A stretch of DNA of 64,000 bases. Origin: Chloroflexota bacterium. GTDB lineage: Bacteria; Chloroflexota; UBA11872; VXNJ01. Made by a program: the position numbers and the translations under genes. A model generated the notes under the pieces. It was not told where the DNA came from. It searched no databases and was given only the letters and a program-made list of their open reading frames with translations. Shown in pieces: positions 39,921-49,368 of the stretch (position 1 is its first letter; every line of letters starts with the position of its first letter). The DNA is taken from positions 124,001 through 188,000 of the forward strand of contig VXNJ01000010.1 in NCBI GenBank assembly GCA_009840625.1, given 5' to 3'.

Positions 39921-40521
39921 TGACCGACTCGGTCGGCTTGGAGAGTTCGTTGGTGGCCGGGTTGCGGGTCAGACCGACCCCGGCCAGCGCATCGAGCGTT
40001 TCCAGGCCTTCGTCGATCTGGCCAAAGATGGTGTAGTTGCGGGGCAAACGCTGGCTCAGGTCGGCCAGACAGATGAAGAACTGGCTGCCGTTGGTGTTGG
40101 GTCCGCTGTTGGCCATCGCCAGGGTGCCGCGCTGGTAGCTCAGGTTTGCGGGAATCGGCTCGTCGGGGAACTGATATCCGGGGCCGCCGGCGCCGGTGCC
40201 GGTCGGGTCGCCGGTCTGGACGACGAACCCGGGCAGGATGCGGTGGAAGATCACCCCGTCGAAATATTCCTGCTCGGCCAGGTGCACGAAGCTGGCCACC
40301 GCCAATGGGGCGACGTCGGGATAGAGCTCGCCGGCCAGTGAACCCTTGTTGGTCGTGATTTCGACCCGGATCGGCCCGGACAGGTCGGCATCCAGCGAGG
40401 GCGTGCCGACGGGCTCCGGCGCGGCCTCCTCGCCGCATCCGGCCAATACGCCAAGCAGCAGCGCCACCGCACCGGCGACGGTCGGCAGAGCGCGGGCCCA
40501 GCGAGGAGTTGGAAGCATCAT
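39889..40521 (-). CDS. Cyclophilin-type peptidyl-prolyl isomerase lipoprotein
   Basis: 210 residues from ATG 40521 (ATG 40518 follows; the frame is open to 40593). The N-terminal hydrophobic stretch ends in LLGVLAGC, so it is a lipoprotein on the outer face of the membrane. The cyclophilin core has FHRILPGFVVQTGDPTGTG, GTLAMANSGPNTNGSQFFI and YTIFGQIDEGLE; the catalytic Arg in FHRI and the Phe in SQFFI are kept. It assists folding of exported proteins. Divergent from the M20 hydrolase. Confidence 0.93.
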   Translation of the reverse strand: MMLPTPRWARALPTVAGAVALLLGVLAGCGEEAAPEPVGTPSLDADLSGPIRVEITTNKGSLAGELYPDVAPLAVASFVHLAEQEYFDGVIFHRILPGFVVQTGDPTGTGAGGPGYQFPDEPIPANLSYQRGTLAMANSGPNTNGSQFFICLADLSQRLPRNYTIFGQIDEGLETLDALAGVGLTRNPATNELSKPTESVIVESIRIQRP

Positions 40522-40592
40522 TGTCAAGATTAAGGGGCGGCCCCGGTCGGGGCGCCAGTAATACGGAAAAAAGCAGCAATCAGGTGCTGGCA

Positions 40593-41927
40593 ATGGCCAG
40601 AAGCAAGCAGGCGGCCAAGGATGCGGCGACGGCGCGGATCACCGGCGCCCGCGAATCGATCATCGCTTTCGGCGAAGCGGTGATGGACGACCCCGAACTG
40701 GGATTCAAGGAGTTCCATACCTCGGAACGGACATATGAACAGCTGTCCGGAATCGGCCTCGACGTCCGCACCGGACTGGGAATAACCGGGCTGAAAGCCG
40801 TGGTCGATACCGGGCGCCCCGGACCGACCGTGGCGGTGATGGGCGAACTGGACGCGATCGGGGTGCCCGGGCACCCGCGCGCCAACCCGGAAACCGGCGC
40901 CGCCCACGCCTGTGGGCACAACGCCCAACTGGCCACGATGACCGCCGCCGCGCGCGCCCTGACCAGCTCCGAGCTGCTGGCCGGTCTCAGCGGACGAATC
41001 GTCTTCATGGCGGTGCCGGCTGAGGAGTACGTCGAGATCGGCTGGCGCAAGCGACAGGTTGATGCGGGACGGATGCGGTTTCTGGGCGGCAAGCCGGAAA
41101 TGATCGCCGACGGCGCCTTCGACGACATCGATATGGCAGTGCTGGTGCACTCCTCCTCCAAGCCGGCCAAGGTCATGCTGTGCGAATCGGAAAACGGGTG
41201 CGCGGTAAAGCAGATCACGTTCTTCGGTCGCGCCGCCCACGCCGGGGCGGCGCCCCACCTTGGCACCAACGCTTTATATGCGGCCCAGGTCGCGCTGGCC
41301 GCGATCAACGCGCTGCGCGAGACCTTCCCGGATGCCGACTGCACCCGCGTACACCCCATCATCACGCGGGGCGGCGACATCGTAAACGTGATACCGCACG
41401 AGGTGACGATGGAGACGTTCGTGCGCGGGGCGAACCTGGAGGCGATCGCTCGCGCCGAGGCCAAGGTGGACAGGGCCGTGCGGGCCGGGGCGATGGCGCT
41501 CGGCGCCGGCGTCGAGATCGCCAACCTGCCCGGTTACATGCCGCTGACCAACTGCCGGGCCCTGGCCGATCTTTGCGCCCGCAACGCGCATCCACTTTTC
41601 GGCGAAGGCAGCGTCGTGTATGAAGGTCACAGACCGGGCAGCACCGACATGGGGGACCTCTCGCGCATCATGCCGGTCCTGCAGCCCCAGATGGCCGGCA
41701 TGGTGGGCTCGAATCACGCCGAGGACTGGGCGGTGGCCGATCTGGACGGGGCCTACATCGACCCCGGAATCCTGATGTCGCACATGGTCATCGATTTGCT
41801 CTGGGATGACGCGGCGGTCGGGGCCAAAATCGTAGACGAATACCAACCCGAGTTGACGCGCGCCGGGTACCTAGCGGCCCAAGATTCCAAATTTGCGGCC
41901 GAGCGCTGGGACTATGCAGAAGCCTGA
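40593..41927 (+). CDS. M20-family amidohydrolase (M20D-like)
   Basis: 444 residues from ATG 40593, which has AGGTG upstream; codons back to 40509 overlap the cyclophilin start. The di-metal site is visible: GELDAIG (Asp), ACGHNAQLATM (His), the catalytic VPAEEYVEI (Glu-Glu), and the C-terminal GSNHAEDWA (His). The dimerisation lid carries FGRAAHAGAAPHLGTNALYA. Relatives cleave N-acyl amino acids or p-aminobenzoyl-glutamate; the substrate is unknown here. The metal-loop sequence ACGHNAQ, rather than ACGHDAH, belongs to a distinct subgroup. Confidence 0.9.
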   Translation: MARSKQAAKDAATARITGARESIIAFGEAVMDDPELGFKEFHTSERTYEQLSGIGLDVRTGLGITGLKAVVDTGRPGPTVAVMGELDAIGVPGHPRANPETGAAHACGHNAQLATMTAAARALTSSELLAGLSGRIVFMAVPAEEYVEIGWRKRQVDAGRMRFLGGKPEMIADGAFDDIDMAVLVHSSSKPAKVMLCESENGCAVKQITFFGRAAHAGAAPHLGTNALYAAQVALAAINALRETFPDADCTRVHPIITRGGDIVNVIPHEVTMETFVRGANLEAIARAEAKVDRAVRAGAMALGAGVEIANLPGYMPLTNCRALADLCARNAHPLFGEGSVVYEGHRPGSTDMGDLSRIMPVLQPQMAGMVGSNHAEDWAVADLDGAYIDPGILMSHMVIDLLWDDAAVGAKIVDEYQPELTRAGYLAAQDSKFAAERWDYAEA

Positions 41928-41958
41928 AGGCGCCGTCCGCAGCTGAGAGGGCGCACCC

Positions 41959-42780
41959 ATGGCGGAGTGGATGCTCGAAGACGAGTTTGGCGACGTGATC
42001 GGCAAAGCGCGCCGCGGCAACGGCTTGAGCGTCGAGGAGTTGGCCGAAGCCAGCGACGTCGAGGCAGCCGTCGTCGCGGCGTTCGAGGGATACCGGCGCG
42101 ACCCTTCCGAATCGGAATCCGGCGCCCTGGCCGAGGCGCTCGGCCTAAGGGCGGCCCAGCTCTGGGAACTGGCCCAGGAAGGCTGGCTGCCGCAGCGGCC
42201 GGACCCCGACCTCGGTGACGGGACGGTTGTAGAGAGCCTCTACTTTGCCCCCGACCGGGTCTGGGCCTATCTGCTGGGTGACGGCGAATCCTGCGTGGCG
42301 ATCGACTGCGGCGCGCCCCTGGAGGACATGCTGACGGCGATCGGCGACCGGCAGCTCCTGGGCATCGTGTTGACCCACGCCGACGCCGATCACATCTATT
42401 CGCTCGAGGGCCTGCTAGCGCGCGGGGCTGTGCCGGTTTACGTGCACAGCTCCGAAGTGGACCGGGTTTCAGCGCCGCAGGTAATCGGGTTCGACGACGG
42501 CGACCTGATCGAGCTCGGCCGGTACCGGTTCTCGGTCCTGCACGCGCCCGGGCATACGTCCGGCTGCTGCGGACTGCACGTGCCGGGAGCCGTCTTTACC
42601 GGCGATACGATCTTTGCCGGCTCGGTCGGCGGAACCCGAATGGGGGCCTCGTACTACCGCGGCCACCTGGGCGCGGTCCGGGCCAAGATCCTCTCCCTGC
42701 CCAGGGAGACAAAGCTCTTTCACGGGCACGGCGCCCACTCAAGCGTGGCCGACGAGCTGGCCCACAACTGCTTTTTCTGA
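41959..42780 (+). CDS. HTH domain fused to metallo-beta-lactamase-fold hydrolase
   Basis: 273 residues. The first 75 form a helix-turn-helix of XRE type (IGKARRGNGLSVEELAEASD, AALGLRAAQLWELAQ-like helices). From about residue 88 an MBL domain starts: AYLLGDGESCVAIDCG, THADADHIYSLEGL (HxDxDH in place of HxHxDH), APGHTSGCCGLHVPGAVFTG and FHGHGAHSS. This combination suggests either a DNA-binding sensor that uses the MBL fold to bind a metabolite or an enzyme with a DNA-tethering head. It follows the M20 gene by 31 nt. Confidence 0.85.
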   Translation: MAEWMLEDEFGDVIGKARRGNGLSVEELAEASDVEAAVVAAFEGYRRDPSESESGALAEALGLRAAQLWELAQEGWLPQRPDPDLGDGTVVESLYFAPDRVWAYLLGDGESCVAIDCGAPLEDMLTAIGDRQLLGIVLTHADADHIYSLEGLLARGAVPVYVHSSEVDRVSAPQVIGFDDGDLIELGRYRFSVLHAPGHTSGCCGLHVPGAVFTGDTIFAGSVGGTRMGASYYRGHLGAVRAKILSLPRETKLFHGHGAHSSVADELAHNCFF

Positions 42781-42787
42781 AAGCCCC

Positions 42788-43339
42788 CTAGCAGGCCGGC
42801 GATTCGGGCGGGATCTGGAGGACCTGCCCGATCAGGAGGCTCTGGTCCTCGCTGAGTCCGTTGATCTCGCGGAGGGACTCGATCGAAACGGAATAGTCGG
42901 TGGCGATTCCCCATAGCGTGTCGCCGGAGTCCACCCGAAAACGGCAGCCGGGCAGCTCGCCGGTGGCCAGCTCGAGCGGGACGTCCGCTTCGGGCAGACT
43001 CAGAAGCTGGCCGGTCCGGATCTGGTTGATGTCCTCAATGCCGTTGGCAATCGCGATCGCTTCCGGTGTCAGGCGGTACTGTTCGGCAATCGACGCCAGG
43101 GTCTCGCCGGCAACTACCCGGTGGGTGAGAGGGATCGCGGTGGGTTCGGGCGTGGGCGCCGCGGTCGGTGCCGGCGGCAGGGTCGGTGCGGGCACCTGGG
43201 GCTGATCGACCATCGGGCCCAGCACGGCGGCCGGCGGTTCCTGCTGGGCACCGGTACGGGTCACCACCAGCCAGATAACCAACAGGAGGATCAAAACCCC
43301 GGCTGTGCCCAGAGCGCGTTCGCGGCGGGTCGAGTCCAT
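42788..43339 (-). CDS. Membrane-anchored protein with two LysM domains
   Basis: 183 residues: short basic head (DSTRRERALG), one membrane helix (about 12-27), a linker rich in Pro/Ala/Thr (about 35-72), then two LysM domains (about 73-117 HRVVAGETLASIAEQYRLTP and about 132-178 RVDSGDTLWGIATDYSVS). It should anchor to the membrane and bind peptidoglycan. It resembles the LysM-SH3 protein at 28497 in plan. Convergent with the HTH-MBL gene (7-nt gap). Confidence 0.9.
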   Translation of the reverse strand: MDSTRRERALGTAGVLILLLVIWLVVTRTGAQQEPPAAVLGPMVDQPQVPAPTLPPAPTAAPTPEPTAIPLTHRVVAGETLASIAEQYRLTPEAIAIANGIEDINQIRTGQLLSLPEADVPLELATGELPGCRFRVDSGDTLWGIATDYSVSIESLREINGLSEDQSLLIGQVLQIPPESPAC

Positions 43340-43463
43340 TCACGCCCGGGCTTCCGGGCCGCCCCTCTCGTGCAATTGGCGGTTGCGATCTCAGGATCGG
43401 GAGCGATTCTATGAGGCGCCGTGGGATCATTGATCCGGTGACGTTCTAGCTGCGAGGGGGCCG

Positions 43464-44201
43464 GTGCAGGCGCTGATTCTGGCCGGAGGTTACGGGACCC
43501 GGTTGGGTGAGCTGACCCGCGACTGCTCCAAGGTGCTCCTGCCGGTGGCCGGGCGCCCGATGATCGAGTGGGTACTGGAACGGGCGTTCGCTCTCACCCG
43601 GGTCGATCGGGCCGTGATCGTGACCAACGACCGCTTCTTCGCCGATTTCCGGGACTGGCGGTCGGGCTACCGCGGAGACCGCGCGGTCACGGTGTTAAAC
43701 GACGGCACCACCACCAACGAGAACCGCCTCGGCGCGGTCGGCGACGTTCTTTTTGCGATCGAGCACGAAACCATCGACGACGACCTGCTGATCATGGCCG
43801 GCGACAACATCTTTGATTTCGACCTGCAGCCAATGGCCGACCTGCTGACCGCCCGCGGATCATGCGCCGCCCTGTACGACGTGGGGTCGCTCGAGACCGC
43901 CAAGCGCTACTCGAACGCGACCCTGGACGATCAGGCCCGGATCACCGCGTTCGTGGAAAAACCGCCGAACCCGTCCTCCAGCGCCGTAGTGGTGGCCCTC
44001 TACATGTACCGGGCCGCCGATCTTGCGCTTTTCAAGCGTTTCTCGGATGAGGGCCACAACCTGGACCTGATCGGCGGGTTCCTGCAGTGGGCGCACCGCC
44101 AGACGCCGGTGTACGGCTGCACCTTCGGCGGGCGCTGGTGGGATATCGGCGACCGGGCCGAATACGACGCGGTTAACGAGTACTTTGCCAGATCGGGTTA
44201 G
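43464..44201 (+). CDS. Sugar-phosphate nucleotidyltransferase
   Basis: 245 residues from GTG 43464, with GAGGGGG 4-5 nt upstream. ALILAGGYGTRLGELT is the nucleotide-binding signature, then CSKVLLPVAGRPMIEWVL (PLxxKPM-like) and LLIMAGDNIFDFDL (Gly-Asp-Asn). VEKPPNPSSS is the EKP motif. It should form an NDP-sugar from NTP and a sugar-1-phosphate. With galK immediately downstream (17-nt overlap), the substrate may be galactose-1-phosphate or glucose-1-phosphate, which is an inference from position. Confidence 0.9.
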   Translation: MQALILAGGYGTRLGELTRDCSKVLLPVAGRPMIEWVLERAFALTRVDRAVIVTNDRFFADFRDWRSGYRGDRAVTVLNDGTTTNENRLGAVGDVLFAIEHETIDDDLLIMAGDNIFDFDLQPMADLLTARGSCAALYDVGSLETAKRYSNATLDDQARITAFVEKPPNPSSSAVVVALYMYRAADLALFKRFSDEGHNLDLIGGFLQWAHRQTPVYGCTFGGRWWDIGDRAEYDAVNEYFARSG

Positions 44202-45366
44202 CCCGCCCGCCTGGGCGGCGGACCTGGCCGAGAAGGCCGGCGGCGCGGAATTCTGGGTGCGCGCGCCGGGCCGGGTGAACCTCATCGGCGAACACACCGA
44301 CTACACCGGAGGCTTGGTCCTGCCGGTGGCGCTTGACTTGGAGATCCGGGGCGTGGTCCGGGTGCGCGGCGACGCAATGGTCCGGGTGCGATCGCTCTCG
44401 CTAGGTTCCGCCGACGAGTTCGGCATCGGCTCCGAGGATGAGGGCCGAGGGCCCGAATTCGGCCGCTACGTGCGGGGGGTCCTGGCCGCGCTCGCGCGCC
44501 CGCCGGTGCCCGATCGGCCGTGGGCTGGGTTTGACTTGACCCTCGATTCGACCCTGCCGGTGGCGGCGGGCCTTTCCTCTTCGGCCGCCCTGGAGGGGGC
44601 GACGGCCATGGCCGCGACCGCGGTCAACGGGATCGATCCGTCCCCCGAGCAGCTGGTCGCGGCCTGTCACTGGGCCGAGAACGAATTCGTGGGCCTGGCC
44701 TGCGGGGTGATGGACCAGTCGATCTGCATTCACGGACAACCCGGCCACGCGATGCTGCTGGACTGCGGCGACGGATCCCGTCGGCACATTCCGCTGGGGG
44801 ACCTGGCCATAGTGGTGGCCGACACCGGCTCCGAGCGCCGGCTTTCGGCGTCTGCCTACAACGAGCGGCGCTCGCAATGCGAGCAGGGGCTGGCCAGGCT
44901 GGCCGAAAAATCGCCGGACCTGGAAAGCCTGCGCCAAGTCGATCTGGCCATGCTGGAGCACCGCCGCGCCGAGCTATCGCCGCTCATTTACCGGCGCCTG
45001 CGCCACGTGGTCGGCGAAAACCGCCGCGTGGAGGTAATGACCGAGGCACTCGCAGGGGGCGAGCGCTCGGTAATGGGCGAGACCATGGCCGCCTCGCACC
45101 GATCGTTGCGCGACGACTTCGAGGTATCGTCCGCCGAGCTCGACGCGATGGTCGAGTCGGCCCACGATGCGCCCGGTCTGATCGGATCACGGCTTACCGG
45201 GGCCGGATTCGGCGGCTGCACGGTCTCGCTCGTTGAGCCGGACCGAACCGCCGAGTTCAGCGCCGCGCTGGCCGAAGGGTACCGGCGTCGCAGCGGCCGG
45301 GAAGCTCGGGTCTACGCCTGCCGCAGCGCCGGCGGCGCGGCGTGGGGACGATTGCGTGGGGATTGA
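44185..45366 (+). CDS. galK: Galactokinase (GHMP kinase)
   Basis: 393 residues from TTG 44185, overlapping the nucleotidyltransferase. Galactokinase signature VRAPGRVNLIGEHTDYTGG near the N-terminus, the ATP loop LPVAAGLSSSAALEGATAMA, ACGVMDQSICIHGQPGHAM (catalytic Asp region) and the C-terminal SRLTGAGFGGCTVSLVE are all present. It phosphorylates galactose, or a related sugar, at C1. The next gene (DUF4126) starts inside its last codons. Confidence 0.93.
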   Translation: MPDRVSPPAWAADLAEKAGGAEFWVRAPGRVNLIGEHTDYTGGLVLPVALDLEIRGVVRVRGDAMVRVRSLSLGSADEFGIGSEDEGRGPEFGRYVRGVLAALARPPVPDRPWAGFDLTLDSTLPVAAGLSSSAALEGATAMAATAVNGIDPSPEQLVAACHWAENEFVGLACGVMDQSICIHGQPGHAMLLDCGDGSRRHIPLGDLAIVVADTGSERRLSASAYNERRSQCEQGLARLAEKSPDLESLRQVDLAMLEHRRAELSPLIYRRLRHVVGENRRVEVMTEALAGGERSVMGETMAASHRSLRDDFEVSSAELDAMVESAHDAPGLIGSRLTGAGFGGCTVSLVEPDRTAEFSAALAEGYRRRSGREARVYACRSAGGAAWGRLRGD

Positions 45367-45916
45367 AGACCTGAGCCTGGCCGCGGGGCTCGCCGCCGCC
45401 GCCGGCATGTCTCCGTTCATCGCCCTGGCCATCCTGGGAATGGCGCTGGGGATCGGATTCGGAACAGATGATTTCGCCGCCCGGGAAACGCTGTCCAGCC
45501 TGGCCGGGCTGCTGGCGATCCTGGCCCTGCTGGCCGTGGACCTGGTGCTGGACAAGCTGCCGGCCCTGCGGTTCTTCTGGACTCCGGTCGGCTGGGTGGC
45601 GCGGGCCCTGGTGGGTGCGGCCTGCGGCTGGGCCCTCCTGGGCGAAGGGATCCTGGCCCCCCTGGCCGGAGCGCTGTTGGCGCTGGCGATCAACTGGCTG
45701 CGCCTGGAACTGGCCGACATGGCCCAGGCGCGGGTACCGGCGCTGGGCCGATTCGGCGCCCTGGCGGGAGCCGATTTTGCGGCTGCGGTCGGCGGCGCCC
45801 TGTCGCTGGCGGCCCCGCTGCTGGGATTGGCGCTGGCGGCGATCGGGCTGGCCGGCGCCGGCCAGTTGGCGCCGCGCCGCTGGCGGAGGCGCGGGGTGGG
45901 CGATACTAGCGATTGA
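45356..45916 (+). CDS. DUF4126 membrane protein
   Basis: 186 residues from GTG 45356, 11 nt before the end of galK, with GGGGA upstream. Hydrophobic segments occur at about 10-30, 40-62, 80-105, 108-125 and 145-170. AAGLAAAAGMSPFIALAILG, LAVDLVLDKLPALRFFWTP and VGAACGWALLGEG match DUF4126. Function unknown. Its position inside the galK run suggests co-expression rather than a known role. Confidence 0.82.
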   Translation: MGIEDLSLAAGLAAAAGMSPFIALAILGMALGIGFGTDDFAARETLSSLAGLLAILALLAVDLVLDKLPALRFFWTPVGWVARALVGAACGWALLGEGILAPLAGALLALAINWLRLELADMAQARVPALGRFGALAGADFAAAVGGALSLAAPLLGLALAAIGLAGAGQLAPRRWRRRGVGDTSD

Positions 45917-45963
45917 TTGCCCACCTTGATTTCCCAATAATCCGCAGCCCGTTCGCCCCGACC

Positions 45964-47019
<1,056 letters not shown>

Positions 47020-47024
47020 CCGGC

Positions 47025-48071
47025 ATGCCAACTCTGATCACCGGGGCCACCGGAACCATCGGGCGCCGGCTGGCGGGCCGACTGGCCGAGCGCGGCGACG
47101 AGCTGGTCGCCCTGGTGCGGCCGGGCAGCGACGAGGACGCGCTCGGCGACCTGGAATTGGACCTGGTGGAGGGCGACATTACCGATCCGGAGGACGTGCG
47201 CGAGGCATTGGCGGGATGCAGCCGCGTTTTCCACCTAGCGGGGGCGTTCAGCGAATGGCTGGCCGACGAGCGCGAGTATTTCGACGTGAACACCGGCGGC
47301 ACGGTCAATGTGCTCAACGCCGCCTCGGCGGCTGGGATCGAAAAGATGGTTCACGTTTCCTCGGCTTCGGCGATCGGGCAGCCGCAATTTGAGATCGGCG
47401 ACGAGGACACAGTGCACCGCGGGAGTTTTCTGACCACCTACGAGCGCTCCAAGTGGGAGGCCGAACAGTTCGTGCTGGAAGAGGCCGAGGGAGGCCTGCC
47501 GGTCACGATCGTCTGCCCGGCGATGGTTTATGGGCCGGGCGACCTGCGCCACAACGGGCGACGCTTGGTTTCGTTGCTCAGCGGGCGCCCGGTGGCGACG
47601 CTGGCGACCGATTCGGCTTACGTGTTCATCGACGATGTGGTCGAGGGAATAATCGCCGCCGACGAGCGCGGACGCCCCGGCGAGCGCTACATCCTCAGCG
47701 GTGGCAACATGACGCGCGAGGAATTCCTGATCGCCGCGCTGGACGTGGCGGGCGTGAAGGGCAACCTGCAGCGGGTCTCGGCGTGGCAGCTGCGCCTGCT
47801 CCAGCACATGGACTCGATTCGCCGCATCTTCCGGCCGCGAGAGGCCCCGGTGGTGACCAAGCAGGGCATCGACTTTGCCCTGTTCGGACACAGCTTCGAC
47901 GCCACCAAGGCGCGCCAGGAGCTGGGCCTGGAATTCACCGACGTCGAAGACGGCCTCGACGAGACGATCGAATGGCTATACCAGGAAGGCTTGATCGACC
48001 TGCCCGACGATGTCCTGCCTGACGATGAAAGCGACCCGGACGACAGCCCAAACGGGGAATCGATTGTCTGA
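47025..48071 (+). CDS. NAD-dependent epimerase/dehydratase (dihydroflavonol-reductase-like)
   Basis: 348 residues, 5 nt after the aldolase gene. The Rossmann motif is ITGATGTIGRRLAGRL; VFHLAGAFSEW, VHVSSASAIG and the active site YERSKWEAE (Tyr-x-x-x-Lys) follow. The arrangement resembles dihydroflavonol-4-reductase-type extended SDRs. The C-terminus ends in an acidic tail (DDVLPDDESDPDDSPNG). The substrate is unknown. Its stop overlaps the hom start by 8 nt. Confidence 0.9.
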   Translation: MPTLITGATGTIGRRLAGRLAERGDELVALVRPGSDEDALGDLELDLVEGDITDPEDVREALAGCSRVFHLAGAFSEWLADEREYFDVNTGGTVNVLNAASAAGIEKMVHVSSASAIGQPQFEIGDEDTVHRGSFLTTYERSKWEAEQFVLEEAEGGLPVTIVCPAMVYGPGDLRHNGRRLVSLLSGRPVATLATDSAYVFIDDVVEGIIAADERGRPGERYILSGGNMTREEFLIAALDVAGVKGNLQRVSAWQLRLLQHMDSIRRIFRPREAPVVTKQGIDFALFGHSFDATKARQELGLEFTDVEDGLDETIEWLYQEGLIDLPDDVLPDDESDPDDSPNGESIV

Positions 48072-49368
48072 TTCGGGCCCCATACGGGTCGGCATGCTCG
48101 GTCTGGGCAACGTCGGCGCGGGCGTGGCGGCGGTGCTGTTCAACAAGAGCGAGCAGCTGGCCGCCTCCGTCGGCCGCGGGCTAAAGCTGCAGCGGGCCCT
48201 GGTGCGCGACCCGAATCGGCCGCGCCCGATTGCCCCGCCGTCGGGCGTTCTGACCACCGACCCGCAGCGGATCGTGGCGGCCGACGACATCGACGTGGTG
48301 ATCGAACTCCTCGGCGGGCTGGACCCGGCGCGCGAGCTCATCGAAGCCTCGATTTCCAACGGCAAGCACGTTGTAACTGCCAACAAGGAAGTCATGGCCC
48401 ACCACGGCGCCGAGCTCCTCGCCCATGCCGCCGAACGCGGCGTCGACCTTTACTTCGAGGCCAGCGTCGGGGCGGGAATTCCGCTGATCGGCCCGTTTCG
48501 CCAGAACCTGACCGCCAACCAGTTTTCGGCGGTCGAGGCAATCATCAACGGCACCACCAACTACATCCTCACGCGGATGGCGGCGGAAGGGTCCGACTTC
48601 GGCGCGGTACTGGCGGACGCGCAGCGACTCGGTTACGCCGAGCCCGATCCGGCCAACGATATCGAGGGACACGACGCCGCCTACAAACTGGCGGTGCTCG
48701 CGACCCTGGCGTTCGGGATCGAAGTCCGGCCGGAGAGCATCTTTCGCGAGGGGATAGCCGGTCTGGCTGCCGCCGACTTCAGGGCCGCGGCCGATCTCGG
48801 CTACGGGATCAAGCTGCTGGCCATCGCCCGTCTCAACGACGGTGCGGTCGAGGCCCGCGTTCATCCGACGATGATCCCGCGCGAGTGCCTCCTGTGCCAG
48901 GTCGGCGGCGTTGAGAACGCGGTTCGGATCCAGGGCGACCTGATTGGCAACGCGACTTTCGTCGGCCGCGGTGCCGGGCCCGAACCGACCGCCAGCGCAA
49001 TCGTGGCCGACCTGATCGACCTGGCCCACAACCTGGCCCTTGGGGCCCATGCGCGGGTGCCGCTGCGGGTGGGCGCAAGCTGCTCGTTCAGGCCGATCGA
49101 GCGGGTGCGCTCGCGCTACTATCTGCGCCTCTGGGTCAAGGACCAGCCGGGCGTACTGGCCCAGATCGGGAGCGTGTTCGGCGCCCACGAAGTATCGATC
49201 GCCGCCGTCACCCAGAAAGAGACCGACGACGACGCCTCGTTGGCCGAGCTCGTGATCGTTACCCATCAAGCGGTCGAAAAGGACATGCAGGCAGCGGTGG
49301 CTGAGGCCGGCGGACTGGAAATCACCGACCGGATCGCGACCCTGATTCGGATCGAGGACATCTCCTGA
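48064..49368 (+). CDS. hom: Homoserine dehydrogenase
   Basis: 434 residues from TTG 48064, with GGGGAA upstream and inside the end of the previous gene. Reduces aspartate semialdehyde to homoserine. GMLGLGNVGAGVAAVL (NAD(P)), TANKEVMAHHGAELL, FEASVGAGIPLIGPF, IINGTTNYILTRM and DPANDIEGHDAAYKLAVLA are the family blocks, with the catalytic Lys and Asp included. An ACT domain follows after about 350 (LRLWVKDQPGVLAQIGSVFG), which usually gives feedback control by threonine. The thrC gene overlaps its stop. Confidence 0.96.
   Translation: MSDSGPIRVGMLGLGNVGAGVAAVLFNKSEQLAASVGRGLKLQRALVRDPNRPRPIAPPSGVLTTDPQRIVAADDIDVVIELLGGLDPARELIEASISNGKHVVTANKEVMAHHGAELLAHAAERGVDLYFEASVGAGIPLIGPFRQNLTANQFSAVEAIINGTTNYILTRMAAEGSDFGAVLADAQRLGYAEPDPANDIEGHDAAYKLAVLATLAFGIEVRPESIFREGIAGLAAADFRAAADLGYGIKLLAIARLNDGAVEARVHPTMIPRECLLCQVGGVENAVRIQGDLIGNATFVGRGAGPEPTASAIVADLIDLAHNLALGAHARVPLRVGASCSFRPIERVRSRYYLRLWVKDQPGVLAQIGSVFGAHEVSIAAVTQKETDDDASLAELVIVTHQAVEKDMQAAVAEAGGLEITDRIATLIRIEDIS

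Noticed and set aside
40509-40592. N-terminal extension of the M20 hydrolase
   Set aside because: It overlaps the divergent cyclophilin start and shows no family similarity; ATG 40593 has a Shine-Dalgarno.
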